Positions 13,930 through 22,200 of a stretch of DNA of 37,653 nucleotides are shown one piece after another. The translations under genes and the position numbers were made by a program. Below the pieces are notes generated by a model, which saw only the letters and a program-made list of their open reading frames with translations, had not been told where the DNA came from and did no database searches. Within the stretch, counting starts at the first letter, position 1, and each line of letters begins with the position of its first letter. This DNA comes from a virus, in IMG/VR virus record IMGVR_UViG_3300006847_000019, positions 1 through 37,653 of that record, one strand, 5' to 3'.

Positions 13930-15861
13930 CTATTTACTGTGGTCAATCACATATCGTAGGTACTCGACTCCCCGCCTTTCATCGAGTAATCGAAATGAAT
14001 CGTGCGCCAGTTCCTTGTTAGCTATTGCGGTACCAACGTCAACTGTGCCAAGGGAACGAAGGTAGTAATACATGCATTGCCTTGGGTTGCTGACCCTGTG
14101 GGTCCTATCCTCTGCTTGTATTTGTTGGTCAGGAATCCTTGTCTCACTTAGGAAAATAGTTCGTGAAGCGCTGTCGATTGTAATTGCTGTCCCGCCTGCT
14201 TTCACATTCAGCATCAACAGGTGCTCATGGCCACTGCTGTTGAAGCGTTCAATTATCTTGGCGCGCTTGGTGGAAGAGCCGACCTTGCCCGTGATTGCAG
14301 AACATAGCGGTTTACCTGGTTTGGTCTTGAAATGCTTTTCCAATGCTGCCATGAACATTTCTAGCAGTCCAGTATAGAAACTGACGAACACCACTTTGTC
14401 TATAGGGTCTTTCGGGTACCCCCACTCTTCCAATGTCTCGACCACCCAACGGAATTTATTGGATGGAAGTGTAGGGTAGAACTTCTGTTTGCGCGTGCCG
14501 TCAGCCTTGTCTAGCCATGTGACGTTACCGTATGAGCTTGCAAATTGCTTCAGCCTGGTCAGTTCAGCCAGTGCGGTTGTCGCCATCAACCGGCCGGATT
14601 TAAGCTCTGATACTGAGGTTTCAAACATTTGATTGTATGCCTTGGCTTGCTTCCCTTCCATCTCAAGCCAAATACCTATTGGGCTGTCTTCGTCGTGGGG
14701 GTCGAGTGGCGTGCCTATTTCCATCTTGGGTGGCAAATCTTTTGCAACTTCAAGCTTCGTCCGCCGAAGGGAAATGGAAGCTAAAGAGTCCCATAGCAAA
14801 GGCTCACGTTCCTTGATGAAATCCCCTATAGCCCAACCTGTGTAGCCACCCTTTTTCCAGAACAGTTCCGCCCAACGGTGGAACGCCGGATATGCAATAG
14901 GGTCGAGCCAGTTGAGCGTACCCCACAGGTGATGAGGCATGCTGTTCATGGGCGTGCCGGACATGGCCAGCTTGATACCGTCCGATCGAAGTCTGAGCTT
15001 GTCCATTCCGTTGCGGCGTAATGTCGGGATGCTCCCTCTGTGAATGAGGCTGTCATGGGATTCATCGATAATGACTGCACCCCAATCGATCTCGAACAGC
15101 CGCTTGAAGGTTGGTACGTCAATCTTTTTGGTTTTTCGATCCTTCTTGTGGTTGCATGCCAACTTGCGTTTCGTCTTATTGGTTAGCTGGCAACTCTTAC
15201 CGCAACGATGGCAGATAAGCATGGTCCGGACCATGACCATTTCCGGGTGAACGATTATCCATGTGTGTTCGTCCATCACTGTCCGGCGTAGCTTCCAATC
15301 CCGTTGAGACCATCCGTCAGGGAACGTAACCGGCTTGTGCCACCTAGGAAGTAGCCGACGGATTTCACGCTGCCAGACAGGCTTAGCGGCTGTCTTAGGG
15401 GCAATGACTACGTAGGGTCCGGGTATTTGCGCCTCGATAATTCCGCCGATGGCTATCAACGTCTTGCCCAAACCAGGCTCATCGAAAATACCGGTAGCGG
15501 GATTGTCGGCAACGAAACGCGCGCCAACCTTCTGATACTTGCGTTGCTTCATGAGTCTGAAGAGAACGGGTGCCTCATCCTTTACGTGATCGAGCTTGGC
15601 ATTTTTAGAGGCAGCCAAGGTGGACATGGAGTCCCGAGAGTTGCGGACACCAGTTGCCCAACGGCGTAACTCCATGCCGACACGCAAACGCTTTTTGTAT
15701 TTGGCTTGAAGTAGTTTGCATGTCTCATAGTTCAGGGGCACAGTCCATTGCCCTGTGGCCGACTCATAAGCACCAGGTATCGCGGAGCGAATACCAGGAA
15801 GCGGACCATCCGTTTTGAGGACGATCCGCTTACCTTTTTTCTCGATATGTATTGGAGTCAT
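13930..15861 (-). CDS. SNF2-type (SF2) DNA helicase/translocase
   Basis: 643 residues. Walker A-containing motif DEPGLGKT at 127-134, motif Ia VVIAPKTAAKPVW, DEAH-type box IIDESHD at 264-270 and SGTPMNS (motif III) form the first RecA-like lobe. The C-terminal lobe has the SETRIPDQQIQAEDRTHR motif VI region. Cys 217, 220, 224 and 236 form a small zinc-finger insertion between the motifs of lobe 1. The first 50 residues (IPGAYESATGQWTVPL) are a short accessory domain. SNF2-type proteins translocate on dsDNA to remodel complexes or assist replication restart. The ATG directly follows the stop of the 38-aa membrane protein (TAGATG) with no good site, so translation is probably coupled. Confidence 0.93.
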   Translation of the reverse strand: MTPIHIEKKGKRIVLKTDGPLPGIRSAIPGAYESATGQWTVPLNYETCKLLQAKYKKRLRVGMELRRWATGVRNSRDSMSTLAASKNAKLDHVKDEAPVLFRLMKQRKYQKVGARFVADNPATGIFDEPGLGKTLIAIGGIIEAQIPGPYVVIAPKTAAKPVWQREIRRLLPRWHKPVTFPDGWSQRDWKLRRTVMDEHTWIIVHPEMVMVRTMLICHRCGKSCQLTNKTKRKLACNHKKDRKTKKIDVPTFKRLFEIDWGAVIIDESHDSLIHRGSIPTLRRNGMDKLRLRSDGIKLAMSGTPMNSMPHHLWGTLNWLDPIAYPAFHRWAELFWKKGGYTGWAIGDFIKEREPLLWDSLASISLRRTKLEVAKDLPPKMEIGTPLDPHDEDSPIGIWLEMEGKQAKAYNQMFETSVSELKSGRLMATTALAELTRLKQFASSYGNVTWLDKADGTRKQKFYPTLPSNKFRWVVETLEEWGYPKDPIDKVVFVSFYTGLLEMFMAALEKHFKTKPGKPLCSAITGKVGSSTKRAKIIERFNSSGHEHLLMLNVKAGGTAITIDSASRTIFLSETRIPDQQIQAEDRTHRVSNPRQCMYYYLRSLGTVDVGTAIANKELAHDSFRLLDERRGVEYLRYVIDHSK

Positions 15862-15978
15862 CTAGAAATCGACCTGTGCCGGAAGGGTGGCAATGATCGC
15901 GTAAAGCAGGCCAGTCAGCAGGACGGTGTTCAGCACGTACCGCGCTGCCTTCACGTTGGCGTTAATCAGCTTCCACAT
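15862..15978 (-). CDS. 38-aa single-span membrane microprotein
   Basis: Begins MWKLINANVKAARY, followed by the hydrophobic segment VLNTVLLTGLLYAIIATL, and ends PAQVDF. One membrane span with a basic N-terminus is likely. GGAAAG stands 4 nt before the ATG and overlaps the previous stop; its own stop abuts the ATG of the SNF2-type gene. The chain of contacts argues for a real gene. No function recognised. Confidence 0.65.
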   Translation of the reverse strand: MWKLINANVKAARYVLNTVLLTGLLYAIIATLPAQVDF

Positions 15979-15979
15979 G

Positions 15980-16762
15980 TCACTTTCCAATCTTGAGAAG
16001 TTGGCCTAGCTGCACCAGGCGCATATTTCCCGTACCGTCCATGTTGAATTTAATCAGCCGCTCAGAGGGGATCTCATGTCCGGCACCATCGAAGCGATGC
16101 TCTATGGCAACGGTATCTTTTCCACAGGTTCCATGCTCTTCTTTGCCGGAAATCCGATTCCACCAAGTGATTTTGTTGCCGACGATATGAGCGGCAAGCT
16201 CTCTGTCGGAAACCCATTCAGGATCAAACGGCAGGCTGTGAGGCGGGACCATGCCGTTACGGGAAGCCTTGTCAACGGACCAGAGGGAATATTCCTGGCT
16301 GACCAACACCCCTTCACGCCAGGTCAGGCAAATCAATTCCTCACCACGATGGCCGGTAACGGTGACCGTGTCCCCCTTCGCTTCACCCTTGACCTCCCAG
16401 CCTTGCTCGACAAGCTGAGCTTTGGCCTTCTGCGCCTGCTGTAGTGAAAGCTGACGGCCGTTCATGCCTTCCTGAGGGGTAGGGGCACCCTTCACCTTCT
16501 GCTCAGTCCTAGAGGCGTTATCCTTGGCTTCCAGAAGGGCGCGCTCAGCGGCTAAATCCTTTTTAGTTGGCTTGGCCTGCCGTTTCCTAGCTTTCTCATT
16601 CGCTGCAAGCACCTTGGCGGAAACCTCTTCGCGGGTCGGCTTGCGTGCGCCTGAAGCTGTGCAAGGGTTTTCCTCAGTACAACGAACTGGTGGCCTGCCA
16701 CGCTTGGCAGTAACCGTGAACACTCCGCCGTGGTGGGTACGGCATGAAATCCTTTTACTCAT
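15980..16762 (-). CDS. Hypothetical protein with AT-hook-like motif, 260 aa
   Basis: First gene of the early operon after the tRNA-like gene. The N-terminus has CRTHHGG and KRGRPPVRC (residues 20-28), the latter matching the AT-hook core K-R-G-R-P. A long charged helical region (residues 42-115, rich in Lys, Ala and Glu) follows. The C-terminal domain contains TVTVTGHRGEELICLTW and KITWWNRISGKEEHG. The cysteines flanking the hook could bind a metal. A DNA-binding role, perhaps regulatory given its position, is plausible but not shown. AGGA lies 11 nt upstream of the ATG within the shared AAACCCCAAG leader. Confidence 0.8.
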   Translation of the reverse strand: MSKRISCRTHHGGVFTVTAKRGRPPVRCTEENPCTASGARKPTREEVSAKVLAANEKARKRQAKPTKKDLAAERALLEAKDNASRTEQKVKGAPTPQEGMNGRQLSLQQAQKAKAQLVEQGWEVKGEAKGDTVTVTGHRGEELICLTWREGVLVSQEYSLWSVDKASRNGMVPPHSLPFDPEWVSDRELAAHIVGNKITWWNRISGKEEHGTCGKDTVAIEHRFDGAGHEIPSERLIKFNMDGTGNMRLVQLGQLLKIGK

Positions 16763-16795
16763 CTTGGGGTTTATCCTCTCGAATCAATTAATGAG

Positions 16796-16895
16796 TGGGG
16801 AAGCTAGGAATCGAACCTAGCTCAAGGTCCCTTCCCAAAAACCTTGACGATATGGGCACCAGGTCATATCTGCTCTACCACTGAGCTACTTCCCC
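16796..16895 (-). tRNA. Aberrant tRNA-like gene with enlarged anticodon loop and hairpin variable region
   Basis: A perfect 7-bp acceptor stem (GGGGAAG/CTTCCCC), a D-arm GCTC-AGTGGTA-GAGC and a T-arm CTAGG-TTCGATT-CCTAG are all canonical, with discriminator A and no encoded CCA. The middle is abnormal. The anticodon arm is GATATG/CATATC (6 bp) around a 10-nt loop ACCTGGTGCC instead of 5 bp and 7 nt. The variable region forms a 7-bp stem TCAAGGT/ACCTTGA with a 12-nt loop. If T of CTGGTG is position 33, the anticodon would be GGT (Thr), but this is uncertain. The length is 100 nt. It is the first element of the early transcript after the CRP/GlxR-controlled promoter. Confidence 0.75.
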
Positions 16896-16902
16896 AAGCT
16901 GA

Positions 16903-16929
16903 GGGACCACGTACCGGGTACATGATCCC
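16903..16929 (-). promoter_or_regulatory. Hairpin in the leader of the early transcript
   Basis: Minus strand GGGATCATGTAC and GTACGTGGTCCC pair over 12 positions (two G-U wobbles) around a CCG loop. It lies between the predicted transcription start (about 16951) and the 5' end of the tRNA-like gene, 7 nt upstream of it. It may be an RNA structure for processing or attenuation, or a near-palindromic protein site on DNA. Confidence 0.6.
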
Positions 16930-16957
16930 CCTTCTAAGCTATGCAGTTTTGCCCCTG

Positions 16958-16987
16958 AGGGTATGCCTTGGCCGAAAAACTTGTCAA
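16958..16987 (-). promoter_or_regulatory. Main early promoter
   Basis: On the minus strand a consensus TTGACA (16987-16982) is followed after 18 nt by TACCCT (16963-16958), a TANNNT -10 box. It is the only good promoter between the lysis genes and the replication operon and sits 4 nt downstream of a CRP/GlxR-type palindrome. It would transcribe the hairpin, the tRNA-like gene and the early genes. Confidence 0.65.
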
Positions 16988-16991
16988 GATC

Positions 16992-17007
16992 TGTGACGTA
17001 CGTCACA
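16992..17007. promoter_or_regulatory. Perfect CRP/GlxR-type operator
   Basis: TGTGACGTACGTCACA is a perfect 16-bp palindrome that satisfies both the general CRP pattern TGTGA-N6-TCACA and the stricter corynebacterial GlxR pattern TGTGANNTANNTCACA. It abuts the early promoter (4 nt from its -35 box). The same type of site recurs at 3162-3177, also next to TTGACA. Recognition by a host cAMP-responsive regulator or a phage protein of that family is inferred. Confidence 0.7.
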
Positions 17008-17021
17008 CTTGACGTAAATAG

Positions 17022-17061
17022 ATTACTGCCTGACCAGCAGAAACTATGATCAGGCAGCAAT
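17022..17061 (-). terminator. 12-bp stem-loop after the lysis genes
   Basis: Minus strand ATTGCTGCCTGA and TCAGGCAGTAAT pair over 12 positions with one G-U wobble around a 16-nt loop, 14 nt after the stop of the last lysis gene. A real U-tract is missing (CTATTTACG follows), as is common for actinobacterial terminators. It separates late from early transcription. Confidence 0.6.
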
Positions 17062-17074
17062 TTATGCTCTTCAA

Positions 17075-17281
17075 TTAATGTACGTGATGCTCACCCTTGC
17101 GCGGGTCGGCGTACTCCGGAGCGTTGCCCACGGTGTAAACCAAGAGAGCACCAACCACGGGTGCAGCGGCATATAGCCAGTCCGGGCCGTTCGTCCAAAC
17201 ATTGGCAATCTCCACTGCTGCAACGGCAGCCGCGATAAGGAATTTCCTAGCGCGACTCAACCAAGGATTTTTCACCACCAT
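17075..17281 (-). CDS. Probable holin, 68 aa
   Basis: A small protein with two hydrophobic segments (ARKFLIAAAVAAVEIANVW at about 10-28 and LYAAAPVVGALLVYTVG at about 35-52), a short Asn/Gly-Pro turn between them and a charged His-containing C-terminus. This is the size and layout of class II holins, which open the membrane for the endolysin. It overlaps the 120-aa gene upstream, with GGAAGGGG 6 nt before the ATG. The endolysin gene lies two genes upstream. No membership in a named holin family could be confirmed. Confidence 0.7.
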   Translation of the reverse strand: MVVKNPWLSRARKFLIAAAVAAVEIANVWTNGPDWLYAAAPVVGALLVYTVGNAPEYADPRKGEHHVH

Positions 17282-17609
17282 CAATAGCCCCTTCCGTGGC
17301 AGTTGTGGTTGTTGTCGTAACGGTTCCGTCGAGCACGGTAGGTGCTGGCGTCATGCCAGCAACCAATTTTAGGATCTCACCGTCACGTCTATTGCGATCC
17401 TCTATTACCTGAATCAGTTTTTCTTGCCCACCGTTGGTTTGCTTCTGTACCGCCTCGACTTTTCCGATCACAAAACCGAGCCCTGCAAGCACAAGCAAAC
17501 CCACCGTGACAAAGCTTTCTGTCTGCTTGCCCAATGCCTGCAAGAGAGCGATGGTGCCTAGGAAGAAGACAGCAATCACTGTTTTGTGTATTGCCTTTAA
17601 ATCATTCAA
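17247..17609 (-). CDS. Membrane protein of the lysis cassette, 120 aa (holin-like)
   Basis: Two membrane segments in the first 50 residues (TVIAVFFLGTIALLQAL and FVTVGLLVLAGLGFVIG). A helical, possibly coiled-coil part (KVEAVQKQTNGGQEKLIQVIEDRNRR) and a Thr-rich linker (TVTTTTTTATEG) follow. The start is a TTG with AAAGGA 8 nt upstream. It lies between the endolysin and the 68-aa holin candidate, so it could be a second holin, an antiholin or another lysis factor. The sequence does not decide which. Confidence 0.72.
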   Translation of the reverse strand: MNDLKAIHKTVIAVFFLGTIALLQALGKQTESFVTVGLLVLAGLGFVIGKVEAVQKQTNGGQEKLIQVIEDRNRRDGEILKLVAGMTPAPTVLDGTVTTTTTTATEGAIDGGEKSLVESR

Positions 17610-17625
17610 TTGTCATCACATCCTT

Positions 17626-18462
17626 TTAAATGATAGTTGCTATAACGGTCTGTGCGGGAATCGTGTATGACTGTTCGGGAATCGTTAGCTCGACGGTAGC
17701 GGGTAGCTCCCCTCCGCCATGCTCAGTGTTCGTCAGGTGCGCGGCCATGGCATCGCGGGTAGTGCGGTCGGTAGCCATCGCCATGAATTTACCGAACCAA
17801 TCACCATCCACGATGTCACCATTTCCGCCAGGACCCTGAACCGAAACCCAATAGGCGGTATTTCCGCCGTAGTTACCGTCAACCGTCAAAGGATGATATG
17901 CAGGATGGGTAGTGTCAGTCAGGCGAGGATCACCCGCGACGATAATGTTCAGCAGTCGCTGCAATAGCTTTGTGTTGTCACTCGGCGGGGCACCGTTTTG
18001 ACCCATGCCGCGTGTTGCCCTCAGTTCCACTTCCGTACCTCCTGTAAGCCATGGTGCGCCATCTTCATCTTTTGATGCCTTGCCGGAGAAATGAGCGTGT
18101 GTCGGGTGCGGATCGTCGCTGTTGTCGTGCCCACTGCCCCAACCGGTTGATGCCGACCATTGCCAGTTTTTGTAATTGATGTAAATCAATCTCGCCAAGT
18201 CGTACGGGTCGGCAAGGATTTCATCAATGATGGCCTGCATTTCAGTATCAGTGATGTATGTTCCGTCTACCTTCACATCAATTGCACGATGTTCCGGCAC
18301 GCTGTCTGAGTCCGACTGTGCTGCCTTGCTTCCGGCCGTATCGTCTTCGTTGTGGTCGGACGGGTGTGTCTTGTGGGCATCGTCTCCGATCCCCCAAATG
18401 GTCACCCCGGGGTGCCGTGCCTCGATGTCGTTTGTCAAGGATTGCATTGCCGCTGAACGCAT
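17626..18462 (-). CDS. Endolysin, M15-type peptidase with peptidoglycan-binding region
   Basis: 278 residues. The catalytic part has the zinc ligands and acid of M15/VanY-like peptidases: H33/H37 in THPSDHN, D62 in HRAIDVKV and the HAH of PTHAHFSG at 122-124. Residues about 160-210 (LLQRLLNIIVAGD...HPLTVDGNYGGNTAYWV) resemble a peptidoglycan-binding type 1 domain. Such enzymes cut the peptide of peptidoglycan to release phage. No signal peptide is present, so it depends on the membrane proteins downstream. A textbook AGGAGG lies 7 nt before the ATG. The last 30 residues form a Thr/Pro-rich tail. Confidence 0.85.
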   Translation of the reverse strand: MRSAAMQSLTNDIEARHPGVTIWGIGDDAHKTHPSDHNEDDTAGSKAAQSDSDSVPEHRAIDVKVDGTYITDTEMQAIIDEILADPYDLARLIYINYKNWQWSASTGWGSGHDNSDDPHPTHAHFSGKASKDEDGAPWLTGGTEVELRATRGMGQNGAPPSDNTKLLQRLLNIIVAGDPRLTDTTHPAYHPLTVDGNYGGNTAYWVSVQGPGGNGDIVDGDWFGKFMAMATDRTTRDAMAAHLTNTEHGGGELPATVELTIPEQSYTIPAQTVIATII

Positions 18463-18473
18463 TTGGTCACCTC

Positions 18474-18797
18474 CTAACTTATATTGTCGTTACCGTTGCC
18501 GTTCCTTCGCCTGTTCCGTGTGACCCTTGGATCATCGAACACCCTTGGATCATCCGGAACGCTTACCACCGTCACGGCGGTTGCGCCTTCATAGTCTTCC
18601 TGAACAAAGCCAGCTTCTTCATCCCACCAAGCCAGCGCAACCTTGGGAGGATGATTGTCGATTATCGCGCCTTCAGCCTCAATAGGATGGATTCCTTTCT
18701 CTTCAAGTAGTTCACGGACCCTGTCCAGCACCATCCTTCGTGTAAAGTTGGTGCCCTCAAACAGGACTTGACCGGGTGCGAGTCGGTAGATATTCAT
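18474..18797 (-). CDS. Hypothetical 107-aa protein after the tail genes
   Basis: No family recognised. The N-terminal 50 residues look like a small alpha/beta fold (VLDRVRELLEEKGIHPIEAEGAI). A Trp- and acid-rich segment (LAWWDEEAGFVQEDYEG) and an Arg/Asn-rich basic end (RNRRRNGNGND) follow. The ATG overlaps the stop of the 152-aa gene (TAATG). It lies between minor tail genes and the endolysin and may be a minor virion protein. Confidence 0.7.
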   Translation of the reverse strand: MNIYRLAPGQVLFEGTNFTRRMVLDRVRELLEEKGIHPIEAEGAIIDNHPPKVALAWWDEEAGFVQEDYEGATAVTVVSVPDDPRVFDDPRVTRNRRRNGNGNDNIS

Positions 18798-19255
18798 TAC
18801 GTCACCTCAAACATGACTATTCCAGCGAGTCTGTCAGAGACAGCCCAAGTGTGCGGAACTGTTGCCGCTATTGTGGTATCGGCAGAGGACACGCCGATCA
18901 CATCGGTTGATGGTGAACCAAACCCAGCCAGGATGCCTGACTTATTGGTGCCAGCACTGAAGTCCGCCATATACATCGCACCTATGGGCAGCTGTCCCGA
19001 CTTGGCAGTTTGTGACAGCGAGAAAAAATACGTACCAGAACCAAATGTGGTTGTCGAACCCATGGCCGCATCTATGTAATTGTAAACTGTCTTTCCGACA
19101 GTGAGTTTCTTTCCGGTAAGTACGCCATTTCCAATCACTGGAGCGACACCATCGGATGTCCACTCCAAATCGTATGTCTCCCAAGCCTCGGTCAGCCTCT
19201 GCAAGTCGATGAGATCAGCGACTCTGAGACGTTGCAATGTGCGAAAAACGGCCAT
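18797..19255 (-). CDS. Minor tail-associated protein, 152 aa
   Basis: A short N-terminal helix (LQRLRVADLIDLQRLTEAWETY) is followed by a beta-rich, Gly/Thr/Ser-rich domain (GSGTYFFSLSQTA, GAMYMADFSAGTN, PHTWAVSDRLAGIVMFEV). This is the style of small fibre-tip or attachment proteins. It follows the large minor tail protein by 1 nt. No enzymatic motif. A tail-tip role is inferred from position and composition. Confidence 0.7.
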   Translation of the reverse strand: MAVFRTLQRLRVADLIDLQRLTEAWETYDLEWTSDGVAPVIGNGVLTGKKLTVGKTVYNYIDAAMGSTTTFGSGTYFFSLSQTAKSGQLPIGAMYMADFSAGTNKSGILAGFGSPSTDVIGVSSADTTIAATVPHTWAVSDRLAGIVMFEVT

Positions 19256-19256
19256 G

Positions 19257-22200
19257 TCACAGTCCTAGAATGAAAGGATCGTAAGCGGTTACTTGCCTGC
19301 CCTTAGGATGAGCGCGTTCGACATCATTGATATGCCTATGCACCGCAAGCCTTTGCGGATTTATGATGTGCAGGTTATCCCATTCGACGGTGGGGTTTAT
19401 GTTGGTGTTACCAGGTTCCAATCTGGACTGTAGCGCGAAATCAGACCCGATAGGGTGTGCCAGTCCCTCGCTCAGTGAGGGATCGCCACTCACTTGGTAC
19501 TCTGATGGCTCAACCATCGTGCTTACTTCCCACCCTTTGCCACTGATAAGGTTTCCCATGACTCGCATTTGCATGCGCCAGAACTGCCCTACAGTGAAGT
19601 TTCCTATGCCGGTCTGAAGACCGTTACCTGACAACAATGTGTGGGTTCCACCTGCACGAATACCAGCAACCATGTTGACACTGAGGTCAGTGTTGAACAG
19701 CAGAGCGATATCGTAGTAGTTATCGACATCTATGAACCGGTGAGTCAACCAACATGAGATTGCATTTCCCGTTGGGGTAACGGAAATCTTCACATCAACG
19801 TAAAACTCTATGTTATGGTACGCGGTGGGTTCAAGACCGGATTGAAGCGCATAAACGCTGTGGCGCATGACGTTTACAGAAGTGAGCAACTGTTTTCCAG
19901 TACCGCCATTCACATCGTAGTCTGTTCCTGCCCCGCCTAGGCTGACGATGGCAATACCGCTGTCCGAAGTACTCCATGTGTCAACGGCTGTACGACCGAA
20001 CAAGTCGAAACCTATTTCACCCACTGACACGGCGGTTATCTGCTCACCCAAGATGTTTATGTCTACGGGGAAGTCGTCAGCATCGGTTGTCACGCGCTCA
20101 TGTGCATCGGTCGAGATGACTTCAAGCGTTCCAGGCTCATATACGTTATCCCAGTTTATGATCGTGGGATATGGACCTGTGAACCCTCCGCCTAGCAATT
20201 CCTCCAGATGTGTTGCGCCTGCTGTCAAATGCGTGGTGACCATCTGAACAGTCCAGGTGGAAGGCTCTATAGCGGTATCACGATTCCAGGCCTTTGCGGC
20301 AAAGAAACTGCCTTGCGCAACAACTAGAATGCGTATCCAATCCGTTGCCGCGACCCCTGCCACTACAGGAAAGGCGGACACTGTTTCCACACCTGCAACG
20401 ATTTGCCGGATAGCGATAGTGCAATCATTGGAGGAGCGCGCAAACACCCGAGCATCGATTAGGTTGTTTGCATCCACAAACCGTAGTATCACTTTGCATT
20501 CAACGTTATTCACGTTGGGCAGTACCGTACATCGGAAGTCAGCCAGGATACTGGAATTAAGCTGCGAGTTAGCTAGCACGCTTGTCATGGAACCTGTACC
20601 GGATGTAATCGATTGCACCCCAACACCATCAGTGACACTGATACTGCCTGTTCCTGAGCCTGTCTGTGACCATGACGGACCTATATCAGGATCATTCCAG
20701 GCGCCTACGATGTTGTCTCGATCGAAAGTTTCCTTGAGCCTTACCGTTTCATCCAACGCAGCGTTTAGGAAAAGGCTATTGGAATCAAGGGATTGGTCGC
20801 CTTCGACTTCACCTATTCTGTGAATGGTTGCATCAGATGAGTTGAGCGTCACCTGGTATTGCTTGGAGTTGAAGAAGACAACCTTGCCTTCTACGATCAA
20901 ATCCAGGGCTATCACACCCCAACGGGTTTTCATGTTGTCCACTGTGACACGTGCCCCATATGGCATTGCTTGATAAGTAAGGATCAACTCTGGGTTCTTC
21001 TCCAAGAGGATTTTCACGGATGGCCAGCGATCAGCCTCAGAGGCGTCCCTATTCGCACGGTAGGAAGCCAGCCAGGCTGTTTGCACATCGTTTTCAAGGT
21101 TCAGTGTCTCTTGGTTTGCAAATGTCTCTTCGTTGGCGGATATACCACCGTCCTTCTGTTGAGTCGAGCTTGAACCACCAGACCTGGATATCGTCCATTG
21201 GTTGTAGAACTTGGTGGTGTCGTCAACGGGTGCCAACTCGCCTACAATGTGGCCTTCCGCTATATCGAGCGGTAGTGAAACAGGTTGCCGGTAGTACTCA
21301 TTCAGCGATTTATACGCCAGACCAAACTCCTTTTCGTATACCGTACCTTCAATCTTCTCAGCATCGCGAATGATGTTGATGGGTGTGTCAATCGGTTGCG
21401 GTCCAAGGGCCTGACTTACTCCCGCTGAGGTATAGAACGTGATGTTCTTTTGTCGGCACACTCGTCTGATACGCTCATGAATCATTTCCCCCGTGTGACC
21501 CGTAAGCGCAGCAATAATTTCATCCGCGTTTGGTACCTCATCCACGTTCCTCAAGTAGTCTCCATCATCAAAATAATCAAGATGATGCACCATAAAGAAC
21601 CCAAGCGGTAAGGCCTCTGAGGCACTGGAAGCGGTCAGCCTGCCGGTCATCAGGTTACCGGTATATTGAACAAGCGACACGGTTGCCACTTCCACGTTGT
21701 TAACCAAGATGCGAAACTCAGCGTCTCCTGTGGTGTGGTCGATAAGCTCGCCAGTCATTGATATGAGCTTTGGTTCTGTGAAGATGCCATCTATCACGGC
21801 GGAGGTCAGTTGCGTTGTCGGCACTGGGATAGCACTGTAGTCATATGAAATCAGTTGCAGGGTGCCAGTGTTGGTAACGTTCAGGTCCCATCCGGAAATT
21901 GAGTTTTGATTCTCAGTGCCTATATGGAACAGTGTTGCCGACCCCGAAGCGAAATCTTCCGGATTGGTGACCACACTCACGATGTAGTTGTGGTCGAACG
22001 CATATCCAGGTGCCCCGCCTGGAATCCCTTGGTCCAATGCACCTGTCAGTGTGCCAGAACCGGAACGTAAGTTAGGCAACGGTTTTGCTCCGACTATCGT
22101 CGATGACGCTGCCCAATCGATCGTGCCTGACTGAGTCATTGCCACACCATCAGTCAGCGCTGATGCGGCTTGGTCGGCAGAAGCTTCCTCTTCAAGAGTC

